64,000 nucleotides of DNA from assembly GCA_021613335.1 (NCBI GenBank), contig JAJTWR010000299.1:4189501-4253500 (forward strand). Direction: 5' to 3'. This document shows positions 46,990 through 58,896 of the stretch, piece after piece; position 1 is the first letter of the stretch; each line of letters starts with the position of its first letter. The translations under genes were made by a program, and so were the position numbers. The DNA comes from Whitmania pigra. Its lineage: Eukaryota; Annelida; Clitellata; Hirudinida; Haemopidae. The notes beneath the pieces are model-generated. The model ran no database searches, was not told the origin of the DNA, and saw only the letters and a program-made list of their open reading frames with translations.

Positions 46990-49900
46990 AAAGTCCTCAT
47001 ACGGGTCAGGGATCACCCAAGGACCATAATACGAATATTTTGAATCCGAATAGAAGTATTGAAATGGTTAAATGAATTTTCGAAATATTGTCATGTATCA
47101 TTGAAAGTGTTTTTTGTGCGTCTTCTTTGGCCCTTTCTTCTGGTTTTTCTCCAGGTACTATGCTTGAAAAATTTCCAGATCTTATATGTCTCCTGTAATA
47201 CCTTAATGGATATCCACATAAGAAGTCTTCTTGTGACACCATGTGCTTTCCAAAACTCCCAGGACTTCAAAGACACCGCGCCCCTCCAATTCAATGTGAG
47301 AGCTGTGATCAGCCCTTTCTGTCTCTCCACATTGGCAATTGGATTGTTTTTCTCCATCCATCTATGAATATCAGGTTTGTCATATTTGTTCACCTTGAAT
47401 TCATGCCATCGGTCTAGTCCCATTGTATCTTTGATAATCGCCACATCGCAAACGATGTATTCTGTCTTACTCCAAGCGCAAAGATCTGGAATTCTCGTTC
47501 CTAGTACCGTTGGGATTCTGGGTTACAATTTCGTTGCGTATCCCTTCTCCTTCAATCTGCTCTCAAGCATTCTCACTATGGCGTCGTGCCTTGCGTGGCG
47601 CGGACCGTTGGTTCTGTGACAGTTCTGAATAATGTGGCCCAGAGACTCCACCTCTTCACAGCCGGCATCGCAAGTAGTGTTGGCCATTGAATTTTTTCTT
47701 GCCGATCGCAGTTTGTTATGAAGGACCGCAGCACGCATTGCATGAACTTCTGGGTTGGCATCCTGTCAATACCGTCAACCAGCCATTCGCTGGGAACAAC
47801 AGCACTCATAAAGGACCTTAGGCCATAACCATCCACTGTTTGATAGAGTTGCTCCGCAACAATCACGTGTCGGAGATTTGATGATTCCGCAGTCCCCTTG
47901 TTCGGCTGAGGTTTCCCGAATCTTCTCACTTCGCTCATAACAGTTGTGTTATGATGCAACAATTTCATAAGGAATTCGTCTTCGTTACGCTTTGCTTCTT
48001 GTACGACTTTGGTCATTATTTGGATCCTGATATTCGGAATCCAACTTTTCAGCTGGAGAACCCCCAGACTCCTAAACCTGACGGAGGCATGTAAAAACGC
48101 ATTCACTGTGTCTTTTGGACATCATCTGCGAAAGCAACATAATTACACTTCTGTGACCCGGATAGAACTGTCCATGTTGCTCATGAACATGTCAACGACC
48201 GCGTTGAAAAGCATAGGAGACATTGGGTCTCCCTGTCTGACTCCTCACTGAGTCCGTTCTCCATTTTCATGTAAACTTTGCTGTTGCTGTACAAACTCGT
48301 CAGATATTTGGTCAGCATTTGGGGGGTGCCAACTGAATCGAAAGCCTTTGCTACGTCTACAAAGGTCATGTTCAATTTTTTCCTCTCCTGTCTTTTTTTA
48401 TCGATTAGTACTTTGACAAACCACACGTTATCCCCGAGACCATCTCCGTTTCTGAACGCTTTTTGTCGAGCAGATATTGGCCAAAACTGCAGCATTCTTT
48501 TGTGGATTATCCGATGAAATAATCGGCTCATGATGGGACTGACAGTTATGGGCCTAAATTCATTCGGGGCGGATGGCTCTTTGACTTTCGGAATGAAACT
48601 GACGATTCCCTCTTTGAATGGAGATGGAGGGAGACCAACAAACATCCATAGCGTCATGTGAACAGCGCAATCAATAAATTTAATCCCTTCGAGATGTTTC
48701 TTGTTCATTCCATCCAGTCCTGGAGTGGCATCTTTCAAACCCTTCAAAGCTATTTTGACCTCTCCGCATGTTATTGGAGCTTCCAAATCATAACATGGTC
48801 CCGTTACTGGTGCCACGGGTCTTTCATCTCTGAACTAGAAAACACCTGCCGCCAATACTCGACCAACTTATCGTTTCTGTTTTTCTCCATAATCTTCATT
48901 GAGAACCGACTGTGCACCCTTTGTTGTGTTCTTTTGAAGGATTTGAAGTTTCTTTCTTTGTTTATGTCGCTCTTGTGTTCTCAATTCTCTCTTGGTTGGT
49001 CTTGTCCTGGTCACGAGAAATGTCCTGTTACCTCCTTGGTTATTGTTTTCTTTTCTATTCTGGCGGATCAGTTTTTTCTTTTTGCGACCTCGGGTTGGTC
49101 GAACATTCTTCGCTTTGCTACTTCTCATCAGGCCCCCAATCCACACCAGGTACTCACTGTCTATCAAATTTTGCTTTGTTTCTGTTGGTGTTGATTGGTT
49201 CAACAGGTAAGACAATTCCTCAGCCGAAAGATTTAATAGCTGGTAGTTGCCAATCACAAATTGTTTTAAACATAAGCCTACCAACATCGTCTGTCTCCTG
49301 CACAACCGGAATGGGATTAATCAATATTTTGGTCTGATTACGTGATTCCGTGGTTCTTTCTAATATGAAGTCGTTGTAGAAGGTTCGGTAATGTTGTTTA
49401 TTTCTAACCCTCCTGATACTATTCACCGACATGTTTGGCAGATGTTGGTGCAGAGACACGTTTATTCGTTTCTTTTCATTCGATTTTAACTTCCATTCTG
49501 CCTCCGCTATCTGAGTCCAAACGACTGTGTCCTGTGAGGGAGGAATCACACTAACAAGGGCATCGTTTGTAAAGTCAGCACCATCTTCTGCAACGTCCTT
49601 CTTTTTCCCTTCTCGTCGATTCTGAAGTAATTTTCTGTAAACTTCTTGTCTTCTGTGACACTTTACAGCCTCCAATGTGCGGTGTTGAAATCTCTTGTGA
49701 GCCTCCACATTGATATTTTTACAACCATTTTCAATCAGCTCCAGTTCAATTTCTGCCAGCATGTTGGATTCCTCTGTTGACCACAAACATTTTGAATAAC
49801 TTTTTCCGGCTCTTTTTTCGTGGTATTCGACGGGATGTTTTTGGTTCTGATGCAACTTTAGTCCTTTGGTTGTCTTAAAGGAAGCCAAGCAATATTCACA

Positions 49901-50030
49901 TTTCACCGAATCTTGAATTTCAGGATCTGGTTCTGAACTCTTCTGCGAGTCTTCTACCTTGACGACGACCTGTCTTGACCTCAGATTACGCACAATAACA
50001 TTAGAACCGGTTTCGTCAAACATTATTTAG
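46990..50030 (-). mobile_element. R2-like non-LTR retrotransposon, copy 1 (near full-length 5' part, internally deleted)
   Basis: One long ORF is broken into several frames. N-terminus (50023 leftward): a C2H2 finger, CEYCLASFKTTKGLKLHQNQKH, then a Myb-like region with WSTEESNMLAEIELELIENG and RTLEAVKCHRR, as in R2 proteins. Reverse transcriptase (48816..48115): NEFRPITVSPIMSRLFHR, ARQKAF, motif A MTFVDVAKAFDSV, GVRQGDPMSPMLFNAVVD after a frame shift, and the catalytic box CNYVAFADD. The thumb is missing: ADDV joins directly to NAFLHASVRF. The C-terminus has a C-x3-C-x7-H-x5-C knuckle (47690..47620) and a restriction-like endonuclease core, RIPDLCAW..TEYIVCDVA. Frame shifts make it inactive. 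Confidence 0.88.
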
Positions 50031-50094
50031 GGAGGAAATAGTCGGTTTGAAGACAAAAATCCGAAGATTTGGGAGCATGGAATCAAGAATGGAA

Positions 50095-53000
50095 AACGAT
50101 AATGTAAATAATCCAAATGTTCCTCATTCAGGCATTTCGGTCAGAAATACTCATAGGAGTGATATTTTCAAGGCAGTCTGAATTCATTAGAGAAAAAAAG
50201 AATTAATCTCGCAATACAAAGGCATGTACCAAATTTGTCAACAAAAACAATAAGGATGATTAGAAACAAACCCAGGTATAGACAATTTCTTAATGATCTC
50301 ATAACAGAAAAGATTACTTCAACAACTAGAGAAGCAAAAACTCTTTGTCCTATCATCCCCGCTGAAAACACCGTAAACAGTGAAATTAAATTAAAACAAT
50401 TTGTTCTCGATAGATACCAGTGCATTCAGCTTCCTGCTAAAGAGCTGTCATTACTGTTGAGCAAATCAACATACAAAAACACTCAGCAAACTTTAAATGA
50501 CAAGGAATACAACACATGGACTGAAAAACTATTACCCCCAGTGATCCGATTCAGTCGAAGACAATCACAACGACCCACCTTGAATGAGCGCAAAATAGAA
50601 CATGCAAGTTCGAACCAACAGGACACAAAACGTCGTACTTTCGTGAAAAACCAAGGTCAGATCTAGTAAAAAGAGCATTCAAGAGAACGATTGAAAGACA
50701 AAGACATCGAAATGTTGTTCAAAGTTTGTTCAAAAAAAGTCCATCAGCAGGGGCTCGTTCAGTGTTGAGTGAGGATTACAGGGAGGAATCAAAGGCAGCT
50801 CCAGTCAAAGGCTTGGTCGAATATTGGAGACAAATTTTCTCACAGAACTCGGTTGAAGACAAAAGGCCCGTTTCACACAACAGAGAAACCCTGTACGAGC
50901 TGGAGTTTCCTATCACATGCGATGAGGTGAATTTCGCCATTCGAGGACTCCGAGATGCTGCGCCGGGTCATGACAGACTAAGGAAACATCACATAGAAGG
51001 GCATCGACTTTGCGGTTCATATGTTGCTATGGCTACTGACAGGTTTGCCTCCACCGACATTCAAAATCGGAATAGTTACCTGCATTCCCAAGACAACAGG
51101 AGCCATCGAACCAAATGATTTTAGACCGATTACAGTGAGTTCTCTCATCAGTCGACTCTTCCATAGAATTTTCAACAAACGAATGATTTCCTTACCATTG
51201 TCTCCGCGCCAGAAAGCGTTTCGTTACGGAGATGCTGTCACCGATAATATATGGCTGGCGAAATCCTTCATCAAGAAAAAGAAGCAAGAACTGAAAAAGT
51301 TAAATCTGACTTTTGTTGATGTCTGGAAAGCATTTGACTCAGTATCTCACCAATCGACCATAAGGGCTGTTTCTCGACTTAGGGCACCGCTACTGTTGAT
51401 TGAATACCTATCAGAATTATACAAAGATAACTGGGTTCATATAAGAACGAGAGAGGAGATGAGCGATCGCATTCCTACAGGCAGAGGCGTGAGGCGGGAG
51501 GCGGGGAGATCCAATGTCTCCTACGCTTTTCAATGCCGTTATTGACATGATCCTTAGTAAGGTGGACAGATCAATCGGAACCACAGAAGATGCCGCATCC
51601 AAAATTAAATGCAATTACATTGCCTTTGCAGATGACCTCCTGTTGATGTCCACAACTGATGTTGGAATGCAAATGCTGTCGATGCAACTTGAAGGAGCAA
51701 TGGAAAAGGTGGGTTTGGTGATGAATCCAAAAAAGTTGCAATTAACATTGCAAGGAGATTGTGGATTGTCAACCAGGAGCCTTATCTCAGTTTGGGAAAT
51801 GAGGAAATCAAAGCTTTAAATATTATTGAAACTTACAAATATCTAGGTATTGAAATTGGAGCCAGATTGAAATATTCAACAATACTAGAAAAAATTCAAA
51901 ACTACTTACATTCTATTTCGCGTGGCCCTCTGAAGGCACATCTCTACATCCTCAGAACTCATCTCATACCTGGTCTTGTCCACCATCTAATCTTTGAAAA
52001 GATCAGCCTAAAATATTTGAATGCTGCCGACGTCGCCATCAGAAAAGCAACTTGACGTCGGTTGAAACCACCAAAAAATACCCCAAATGCATTCTTACAT
52101 ACTCCAGTCCGATTAGGAGGTTTTGGAATCTTTCAACTTCGGAAATGGATTCTAAGTATAAGAACTGGTCGCATGTCACAAGACCTAAAACAAGCAAAAG
52201 AAAACAAAGACCAGTTTATGCTAGATGTCCATGGAGAGGGAACTGCGGTGATGGAAGAGGTCAAAAGGTTTGGCATCCCTGGATCTCGTAATGATGCCAA
52301 AGCATTAGGAAAAGCAACGGCAACAGCACTGTATAAATCAGTAGATGGATATGGACTTAGGTCTTTTTCCAATGCCGTTAGACCAAGCGAGTGGCTAACT
52401 GACAGAGTTAACAGAATCAATGGCTGAAATGTATTAAGGTTAGAGCCACAGTCCTACAAAACAGACTGCGAGAATCAAGATACAAGCCATTTGCCAACAC
52501 CATCTGCGCTGCCGGTTGCCGAGTTAATGAGTCATACAGCGCTAGACATGTGAGACATAACGCCTTAGTGAAGATGCTGGCAGGAAAATTGAGTGCAATG
52601 GGGTTCATCGCCAGGATTGAACCCAGAATCGCTACTGATGAAGGAACCAAAATTCCAGACTTGTGTGCATGGAAAGATTCAGAATATGTCGTGTGCGATG
52701 TGGCAGTGGGATCAGACTCTGCCGACCTGGATAAAATTAATCTCGCAAAGGTTTCAAAATATGGAGATATAAATGGATGAAAGAAAATAATCCAGTCCCT
52801 GAACCTCAAAGGCAGAAAGGAAACGTCACGGCTCTCATTTTAAACTGAAGGGGAGCAATTTCCGAGGAATCATGGAGATTTTGGAGGAGATTCGGAGTCT
52901 CGGCGTCTCGAGAAGGTTCTTCATGCGGACGTCCATCAAAACCATGCAGTACAAGATATGGCGGGCATTCAAGATGAACGGCTTAAAAGGCAGAAGACGC

Positions 53001-53215
53001 TAAAACCTCGTTTGATAGACATGAAATGATAAAATGATGAAATGTAACGACTTGTTGAGGTCCTTTCTTTATGGTATGACGGGATTTCCATGTGCGGACC
53101 AAAAAAAAATTAACGATTTGGATTTTTTAAACATTATTATGTCCGTTATGTTTTTTGGCTGGGGTAATAAAAGATTTAATAATAATAATAATAATAAATT
53201 AATTTATAAAGCTCC
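50095..53215 (+). mobile_element. R2-like non-LTR retrotransposon, copy 2 (5'-truncated, frameshifted)
   Basis: It begins past the finger and Myb region, at a segment equivalent to REKKRINLAIQRHVPNLSTK. It then runs through LSEDYREESKAAPVKGLVEYW, FRPITVSSLISRLFHR, SPRQKAFRYGDAVTDN, motif A LTFVDVWKAFDSV, MSPTLFNAVIDM and the catalytic IAFADDLLLMS. The thumb is retained (IETYKYLGIEIGARLKYS to HTPVRLGGFGIFQLRKW). Part of the zinc knuckle is deleted near 52535. The endonuclease core KIPDLCAWKDSEYVVCDVAV is present. A 7-bp duplication (gaggcgg twice) near 51490 breaks the RQGDP motif. The 3' end is followed by an (AAT)n-like tail at 53180..53205. It is divergent from copy 1, so the two are not products of one recent duplication. 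Confidence 0.87.
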
Positions 53216-53224
53216 ATGTGCATA

Positions 53225-53950
53225 GTGTCAGAAGCACCTTGTGTCTTCTCTGTTCCATGAACTCCTGAAGAGGTGGGTCTTCAGGTGACGCTTGAAGAGT
53301 TTTAGAGATGGCTGGGCTCTGACGGTGGGACGGTCTGTTCCAGATAGCTGGAGAGGTGTACGAGAAGCCTCTGTTTAGGAGGGATGATCATAATGATGTG
53401 TACCGGTTGGTGAAGTTGAGTGGTTGACGATGAGCGAAGACCAGGTGTTTAGGGGCGATTTATTAGATGATGAATATAAGGTGGGATGGATGTTGCTAGA
53501 GTGTGATATGTCGTGAGGGCGATACAACTATGAATCGGCAACCAGTGCACTTTCTTCAGACAGTCCGTGCTACAGAGGCTAGGGTTGAGGAGAACAAGCT
53601 TAGCAAGCTTGTTTTGGACTCGTTGTATTAAATTAAAGAAGCAGATGTACCATAAAGAAGAGTGTTACAATAGTCTAGGCGAGAGAAAACAAGGCAGCAT
53701 GCAAGGGCAGAAGTTATATCAACGGAAAGTAGCGGACGGATGTGCCGGATCGCCCAGATGAGGTGATTGTAGGATTTGACAATAGAAACGGAATGTACTT
53801 TAAAGGTGATGTGTAAAAGTAACAGCTTGAGGAGCTTGAGAAGAGTAGAGGAAGGAAGAAGGGTGCGACGCTTATGGATTTTTCAGGCGAGTGGGTGTGC
53901 CAATGAACATAATTTTGGATTTCTGCAAATTTAATTTTCTTCTTCAATCT
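53225..53950 (-). pseudogene. L2/CR1-like retrotransposon C-terminal fragment
   Basis: The minus strand, over several frames, shows VQNKLAKLVLL then KKVHWLPIHSCIAL (equivalent to the LHWLPV region), IPPYIHHLINRP, a LRSS block, FSYTSPAIWN (the G.R.FS...P..WN.LP region), and LKTHLFRS. It is the same superfamily as the fragments at 15 kb and 45 kb but a different subfamily. It abuts the tail of R2-like copy 2. Confidence 0.72.
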
Positions 53951-54343
53951 TTCGTAAGTGCATTTATCACTGGTGCTTCATGGAGGATCATTCATCGCTT
54001 CTTCAAAACGCCTCATAATTATTCCACACTGCAAAAACCGATCAAAAACTAGATGATACCCACCGCGTACTTAAAACCCACCCAACTTTCAATAGCTCAA
54101 CTTCAAGTAATTCAGCTCAAGAACTCTCTGCTATTTTTCGGAGAAGCATGATACACCACATACAGATTATCCAGAAAAGATTTAAATTTATTAATTTCTG
54201 AAATTTCCTATACCTTATTTATTTCTTAAAAGGTTTCGTGAAATATTAAATAACGTCAATTCGTTCTACACCAAGACCAGATTTTATTTATTATTCGAGA
54301 ATAGTCTGAAGCTTCCATCCATTTTGTATTTTTCAGAATTTGT

Positions 54344-54624
54344 GTGACTTTTCAAAGAAGGTCCGTAATGAAGAGAGTGAAGGAAAGTGACAGTGCAACA
54401 AACGAATCCAAAAAACTCTGCTCTGAAATGGGGATAAGCACGGAGCGTCGAATCCGCAAAAAGAAACTAATGGATGGTGAAGAATTGACTAATACATCGC
54501 TGGGATTTGATGCTGAGTTGAGACGGGAAATGTTGTGTGTCATCGACAGGTTGACTGAGAAAATATCTGGCAGATTTCAGCAAGTTCGTGCACTTGCAAA
54601 TAAATACGCCTTTCTCACACTGTG
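54344..54624 (+). pseudogene. hAT transposase internal fragment (ZMYM1-like)
   Basis: The open frame reads TERRIRKKKLMDGEELTNTS, then FDAELRREMLCVIDRLTEKISGRFQQV and ANKYAFL. This matches the hAT/ZMYM1 segment with the pattern RKRK..D......E..FR...F..I.D.L...+..R......KF.FL. No ends are defined, and flanking sequence does not extend the match. Confidence 0.68.
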
Positions 54625-54625
54625 A

Positions 54626-55484
54626 ATGATGATGATGATGATAATTATGAATGTCAGTTGATGACGACATAGAGAAAGAAGAGTTCTTTGCCAAAAGGAA
54701 GAGATTGAAGTATTTTGTGGAAGCTTCGAGAAACGATAAAATCTATGGACCCTTCAACTTTTGATCTTCCTAACCCATGCTATTAGTGCTGCTAGCCAGA
54801 CATGGGATACTTGGTACTTGTACTCGATTAGTACTCAAGTACCGATTTCAGGTACTTGTACTTGGATCCCCAGTACTTGTTCTCATTTTATTGAAAAGCT
54901 TGTTTATTGACCTGCATCATATGCATAATCGATATGATAGGTAAGTTAGCAAGTATACACATTTCTTCTTATTTAATTGGGTTTGAAAATTGACAGGAAT
55001 TTCTGAATTTAGTTGGATTGATATATGTCTAAAATATATAAATGTCACTCCGAAATTCTAGATACATGACATGTGCAAAACTGTCACAGAATAATATTTC
55101 ACTCTTCCCTCTTGGCTGTACATATGTAAACAGACTGTGAAACGAGCACATTGTTTCATAGACTGAGAATGTTTTTAGAGTTTGCAATAGTATACTATGA
55201 ATCCAATAATGTAAAATGTCTATAATACTAATGTTTTAATATTAATAATAAGTCATAACACATTGTCTCTTGTTCAGTTCTCAACTTTTTGACTTATTAA
55301 ACACTACAAGGTCTATTGTGGTATCTTAGCAAATGGAGGAAACCAATAAAGCGATAATCCGCCGATGCGCACAAAATTATATTCTGCCTTAGTTCCATGA
55401 AAAGAATTACTTGAGAGCTTTTCGAAATTTTGAAGGTTAATAATTAAAAGGGGGGTGGCGGGGCGGCAGGAACAGTTGGTACGC
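54626..55484. other. Non-coding DNA
   Basis: AT-rich DNA without a recognised gene. A short block at about 54810..54890 repeats GTACT(T/C) words (GGTACTTGTACTCG..GTACTCAAGTACC..GGTACTTGTACTTGG) and is a small low-complexity patch. Confidence 0.4.
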
Positions 55485-55492
55485 CACTGGAC

Positions 55493-56165
55493 CAGGGTTT
55501 CTTTCAGGCATTATTGTTTGGGGGGGGGGACATTTCATGAGTTCGGGGGGGGGGGGCAGTATTTCGTGCCAAATACAAGTTTAAAATCAAATCACGCACA
55601 ACCTCAGTTGTTATTAGTTCAATAATTATATTTTAGGTAAAAACATATTGAATTTCATTCATAACTTTCATTTCTAATCCCACCAGCTAATGAAGCCAAA
55701 TTTTCTCCTTCTTTGTGAATATGCTCACATGCTATCAAAATTGATTTTAAGCTTCTTACATTGCTTATTCATTATTCCGATTATTCCTCGTCTCTCAGTT
55801 GTTGCCATTAATTTTCACCTGTCGTTACCATTAGAAGTTTATATATATGCAAAGACCCTTTCAAACGCCCCTTTAAATTTGTCAAATTGAAACAACCTAT
55901 CCCCTAGACGGGGCCATCTCACTTCAATACATTCAAACAAACCATATACTAAATATCTTAGTCCAAAGACCTGTTAACAAATAAGTTTTTAGATCGCTAC
56001 GGAGGGTAGGGAAATTTTTTTAAACTTTTTTGTCTTAGATTTATGGGTTTTTACATACACTTTTAGTCAGAATTTTTTTTAAATTTATCTTTATTTTCGG
56101 GGGGGGGGCGATGGCTGAGCTCCGGGGGGATTCGCCCCCCGAAGGTATGCCTGAAAGAAACCCTG
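55493..56165. mobile_element. Non-autonomous hAT element, 673 bp, G-rich subterminal
   Basis: The ends are CAGGGTTTCTTTCAGGCA and its exact inverted partner TGCCTGAAAGAAACCCTG, an 18-bp perfect terminal inverted repeat. A perfect 8-bp duplication, CACTGGAC, flanks it (55485..55492 and 56166..56173). Runs of 9-12 G lie inside each end. No transposase is encoded, so any movement would need a helper. Confidence 0.9.
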
Positions 56166-56321
56166 CACTGGACCCAACTAAAAATTTGGCACCTGATTCA
56201 AATTTCGTGACAATTATGAAAAAATAATGGGTAAAATTGATTATATATACTCGTGTTTTACATTGATTTAGTAAGTTTCTATTAATTTTAAAAAATTTTA
56301 CAAGACATCGTCCATCTACAA

Positions 56322-57111
56322 CAGGGGTGCACAACCTTTTTCAGCCTGAGGGCCAAAATTACTTAGTCCCTGGGCGCCAGGGGCCGCATCAGCGTGCACA
56401 TAGATCACACAATAAAACAACTCAAAGAATGCAAATTTTTAATGAATATCATAAAAAAAATAACGTTATTTAAAAATGTATGAATAACTAAATGTTAGTA
56501 TTTTAATGAGAAGGTTGAGCCTGAATGGTTGCAACAACATTGTCAATATTGGGTTCGAGTTCTGTTGTTGCAAGCCTCAAAATCGAACAAAGATTATCAT
56601 CAGTCAAAGATGATCTCAGTTTATTTTTATTTGTGCTCATGACTGAAAACGTTTGTTCACACACGTATGTGCTGCCAAATTCAGACAAGATTCGGCAAGC
56701 CAAATCTTTGACCGCTCCATATTTAACTGAACTTAGACTTCCATAAAAAGTTAAAATGGAGTTATGCTGAAACGCAGACTTTAATTCTGGTGAACATTGA
56801 AGATCAATGACTTCTAACTGACATTGCTCAGGTACGTATTCTACAGCACAAGAGAAAGGGTTACAGATGAAATTGAATAAATCCTTATGCTCCCTGAATG
56901 CATCAAAACGTTCATTAAATTCCTTTAGTAACGCTTCAGAACTGTCGTGGTATTTATTGAAGTCACATTCCTTCTGAAAAGCTGAACAAATAGGATGTGC
57001 GAACAGTACTATTAAAAAGGGATGGGCGGGTGCATCGATTTAAAATTCTGTTAGGGCCGCAAATAGCCAAAATGGACTAGTTGTCTGGGGGCCGCGGGTT
57101 GTGCACCTCTG
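56322..57111 (-). mobile_element. Internally deleted hAT element with transposase C-terminus, 790 bp
   Basis: The inverted ends are CAGGGGTGCACAACC and, at the right, GGTTGTGCACCTCTG. A perfect 8-bp duplication, ATCTACAA, lies at 56314..56321 and 57112..57119. Only the C-terminal part of a transposase of the GTF2IRD2/SCAND3-like hAT group remains on the minus strand (about 56990..56503): FNERFDAFREHKDLFNF, CQLEVIDLQCSPELKSAF, LSEFGSTYVCEQTFSVM and RSSLTDDNLCSILRLATT, ending in a stop. The N-terminal half is deleted. Confidence 0.92.
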
Positions 57112-57119
57112 ATCTACAA

Positions 57120-57565
57120 TGAGGTTAAGTGTTCATCTATTTAATAATGGCATCACTTTCTCAGCATCGGAATTTTCTAGAAGGATTAATCAGGATAAGT
57201 CAACTTCATCCTCATATAGTTGTTGAAACGTGAAGTTAACGTTCGAAGAGTTCATGACACTGAGGCTTTATTTACAACAAAATCAACAAAGACAACCGCG
57301 CAAACCGCGATACATGCAAAGTTGAAAAACAGTTCAAGTAAAGTTTTAACAAAAACAGAGCTTTACAAATATCGTAAAAACTCAACACTAGTCAATACCA
57401 TCTGCATTTTCTTTCCTATTTTATGGCTATAACTACCATAAGTCTTTGTGCAAGTTGGCTCTGGATCACTGTCAGCACACGATCCACAGCTTGAGCCTTG
57501 TATTGCTGTGTATTTTTTTCCAACATTGCTTGCTGGCTAAGCAAAGTATTGTGAACAAACTTTGC
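57120..57565. other. Non-coding DNA between a hAT element and a SINE
   Basis: A small open frame at 57220..57432 resembles no family I know and is probably chance. No other feature was seen. Confidence 0.3.
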
Positions 57566-57811
57566 AAATTAGCTCAGAGGGTAGCGTACCTGCGAACGTG
57601 AAAGCAAAAGTCGTTCCAACAGTTCCAACAACAACTGAATCTACAACAACAGCAGAAACTACAACTGAATCTACAACACCAGTTCCAACAACAACAACAG
57701 AATCCACACGCGACCCGCCATAAAGCGTCCTTTGGATGCGGCGCTATACAAATGGTTGAATGCCCCTGACGCTTACGCTTAAGGTGCTATACAAATAAAC
57801 ATACATACATA
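57566..57811 (+). mobile_element. tRNA-derived SINE interrupted by a Thr-rich minisatellite
   Basis: The head is TTAGCTCAGAGGGTAGCG (tRNA-like box A). The tail has GCGTCCTTTGGATGCGGCGC, CTATACAAATGGTTGAATGCC and an (ACAT)n end, as in the SINE at 19308..19466. Between them (57615..57712) the usual box B region is replaced by CCAACAACAACTGAATCTAC-type repeats that would encode VPTTTESTTT-like mucin text. No gene model joins this frame. Confidence 0.62.
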
Positions 57812-57814
57812 CAA

Positions 57815-58410
57815 ATTCAATCCAGCAAACTTCTATGCAAAGATGGACAATAAAAGTCATATGGCTGCGATTTGAAAGCGCTCGTTGATCGAGGCAAAAT
57901 GCCATCAAAGTTGAAAGTTTGTGCCATAAACAATGACGGGAATTTATGAAATTCTGGATCTGCTCTTTCTGAAGCTTTGAGTCCATCAGTTGTTTGGTTG
58001 ATTGGAATCATCTAATTTTCTCTATTTTGTAAAGATTTCTGTTTCTTAATCTGATGCAATTCCTACAACTCCAGTTTGGCTTTAAATGAAGCTACTTTGT
58101 CTGCCAACTTGGCGGCAGTTGTCATTTTACCCTGAAGGGACAGATTGAATTCATTGAGCAGGCTGAATATGTCACAGATAAGCCAGTTTTGCAGCCCATA
58201 CCTTGTCATTGAAATGTGCTGTCAAAGATGACTTCTTTTCTGAGAAAAATTGCATTGGCTCTCGTAATTCAAATACTCTGGTTAGCGATTTGCCTCTAGG
58301 TAACCATCTTATTTCTGTGTATGAGAGAAGGAATATGTGCTCTGCGTCCATCTCTTCACAAAGCTGTCTAAACAGGCGCGAGTTACGGGCGTGTGCTTTG
58401 ATGTAGTAAT
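57815..58410 (-). pseudogene. hAT transposase fragment (GTF2IRD2/SCAND3-like)
   Basis: On the minus strand, with several frame shifts and stops, it reads EMDAEH-type text followed by an EIRWL-like segment, then a LREP-equivalent segment, LAYLCDIFSLLNEFNLSLQG, and KLADKVASFKAKLELQ. These correspond to the middle of the same hAT group as the 790-bp element. It abuts the SINE, which probably inserted into it. Confidence 0.7.
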
Positions 58411-58517
58411 AATAACTTTAACGACATCAATCTCTAAATAAATAAATAAATAGCACGCTAACAAAGAGATGGCTGAGGTTGTTCTCTTGCCGTATTAACT
58501 ATTTTAATTTTTGTAAA

Positions 58518-58690
58518 TAAATAATTTAGTGTTCCTTGGGTGACCCGGTACCATTTGATTCACGGAACACTACCCTCGGTAGCTCCTCCTACAAAGCTAT
58601 TCTCGGTCAAACACTAGGTCAGTATCTTCGTCCTACACGTCTAGAGTCGGGTGCCTGTGATGCTGCATAAGTTGGACAAACTTACAATTA
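58518..58690. repeat. Short sequence with GTGTTCC/GGAACAC inverted repeat
   Basis: GTGTTCC at about 58531 and GGAACAC at about 58564 could pair around a 26-base loop. The locally higher GC content sets this 170-bp patch apart from its surroundings. It may be part of an unidentified element. Confidence 0.3.
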
Positions 58691-58896
58691 GTTCTACCGT
58701 GAGAACTCAATTTTAAGAAATGCAGCATATCAAGTTTTAAGCTTCTAATTATTTAATAACACAATTTAAATGCGTTAGGAATAGTTTCGGATTTCAGATG
58801 TTAAAATGAATAACGCCACTGTATAAAAGTAGACTTCTGTATTTATATCATATCCACATGTGCTGTAAATTGTGATTGAACCTTCGAGGTTTATAA

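Noticed and set aside
48658..49337. Plus-strand hydrophobic open frames across R2-like copy 1
   Set aside because: They are antisense shadows of the Lys/Arg-rich retrotransposon ORF.
46990..53215. 28S rDNA insertion site around the R2-like elements
   Set aside because: No rRNA-like sequence flanks either copy.
57220..57432. Small basic protein gene
   Set aside because: No homology, no splice context, and it lies between transposon fragments.
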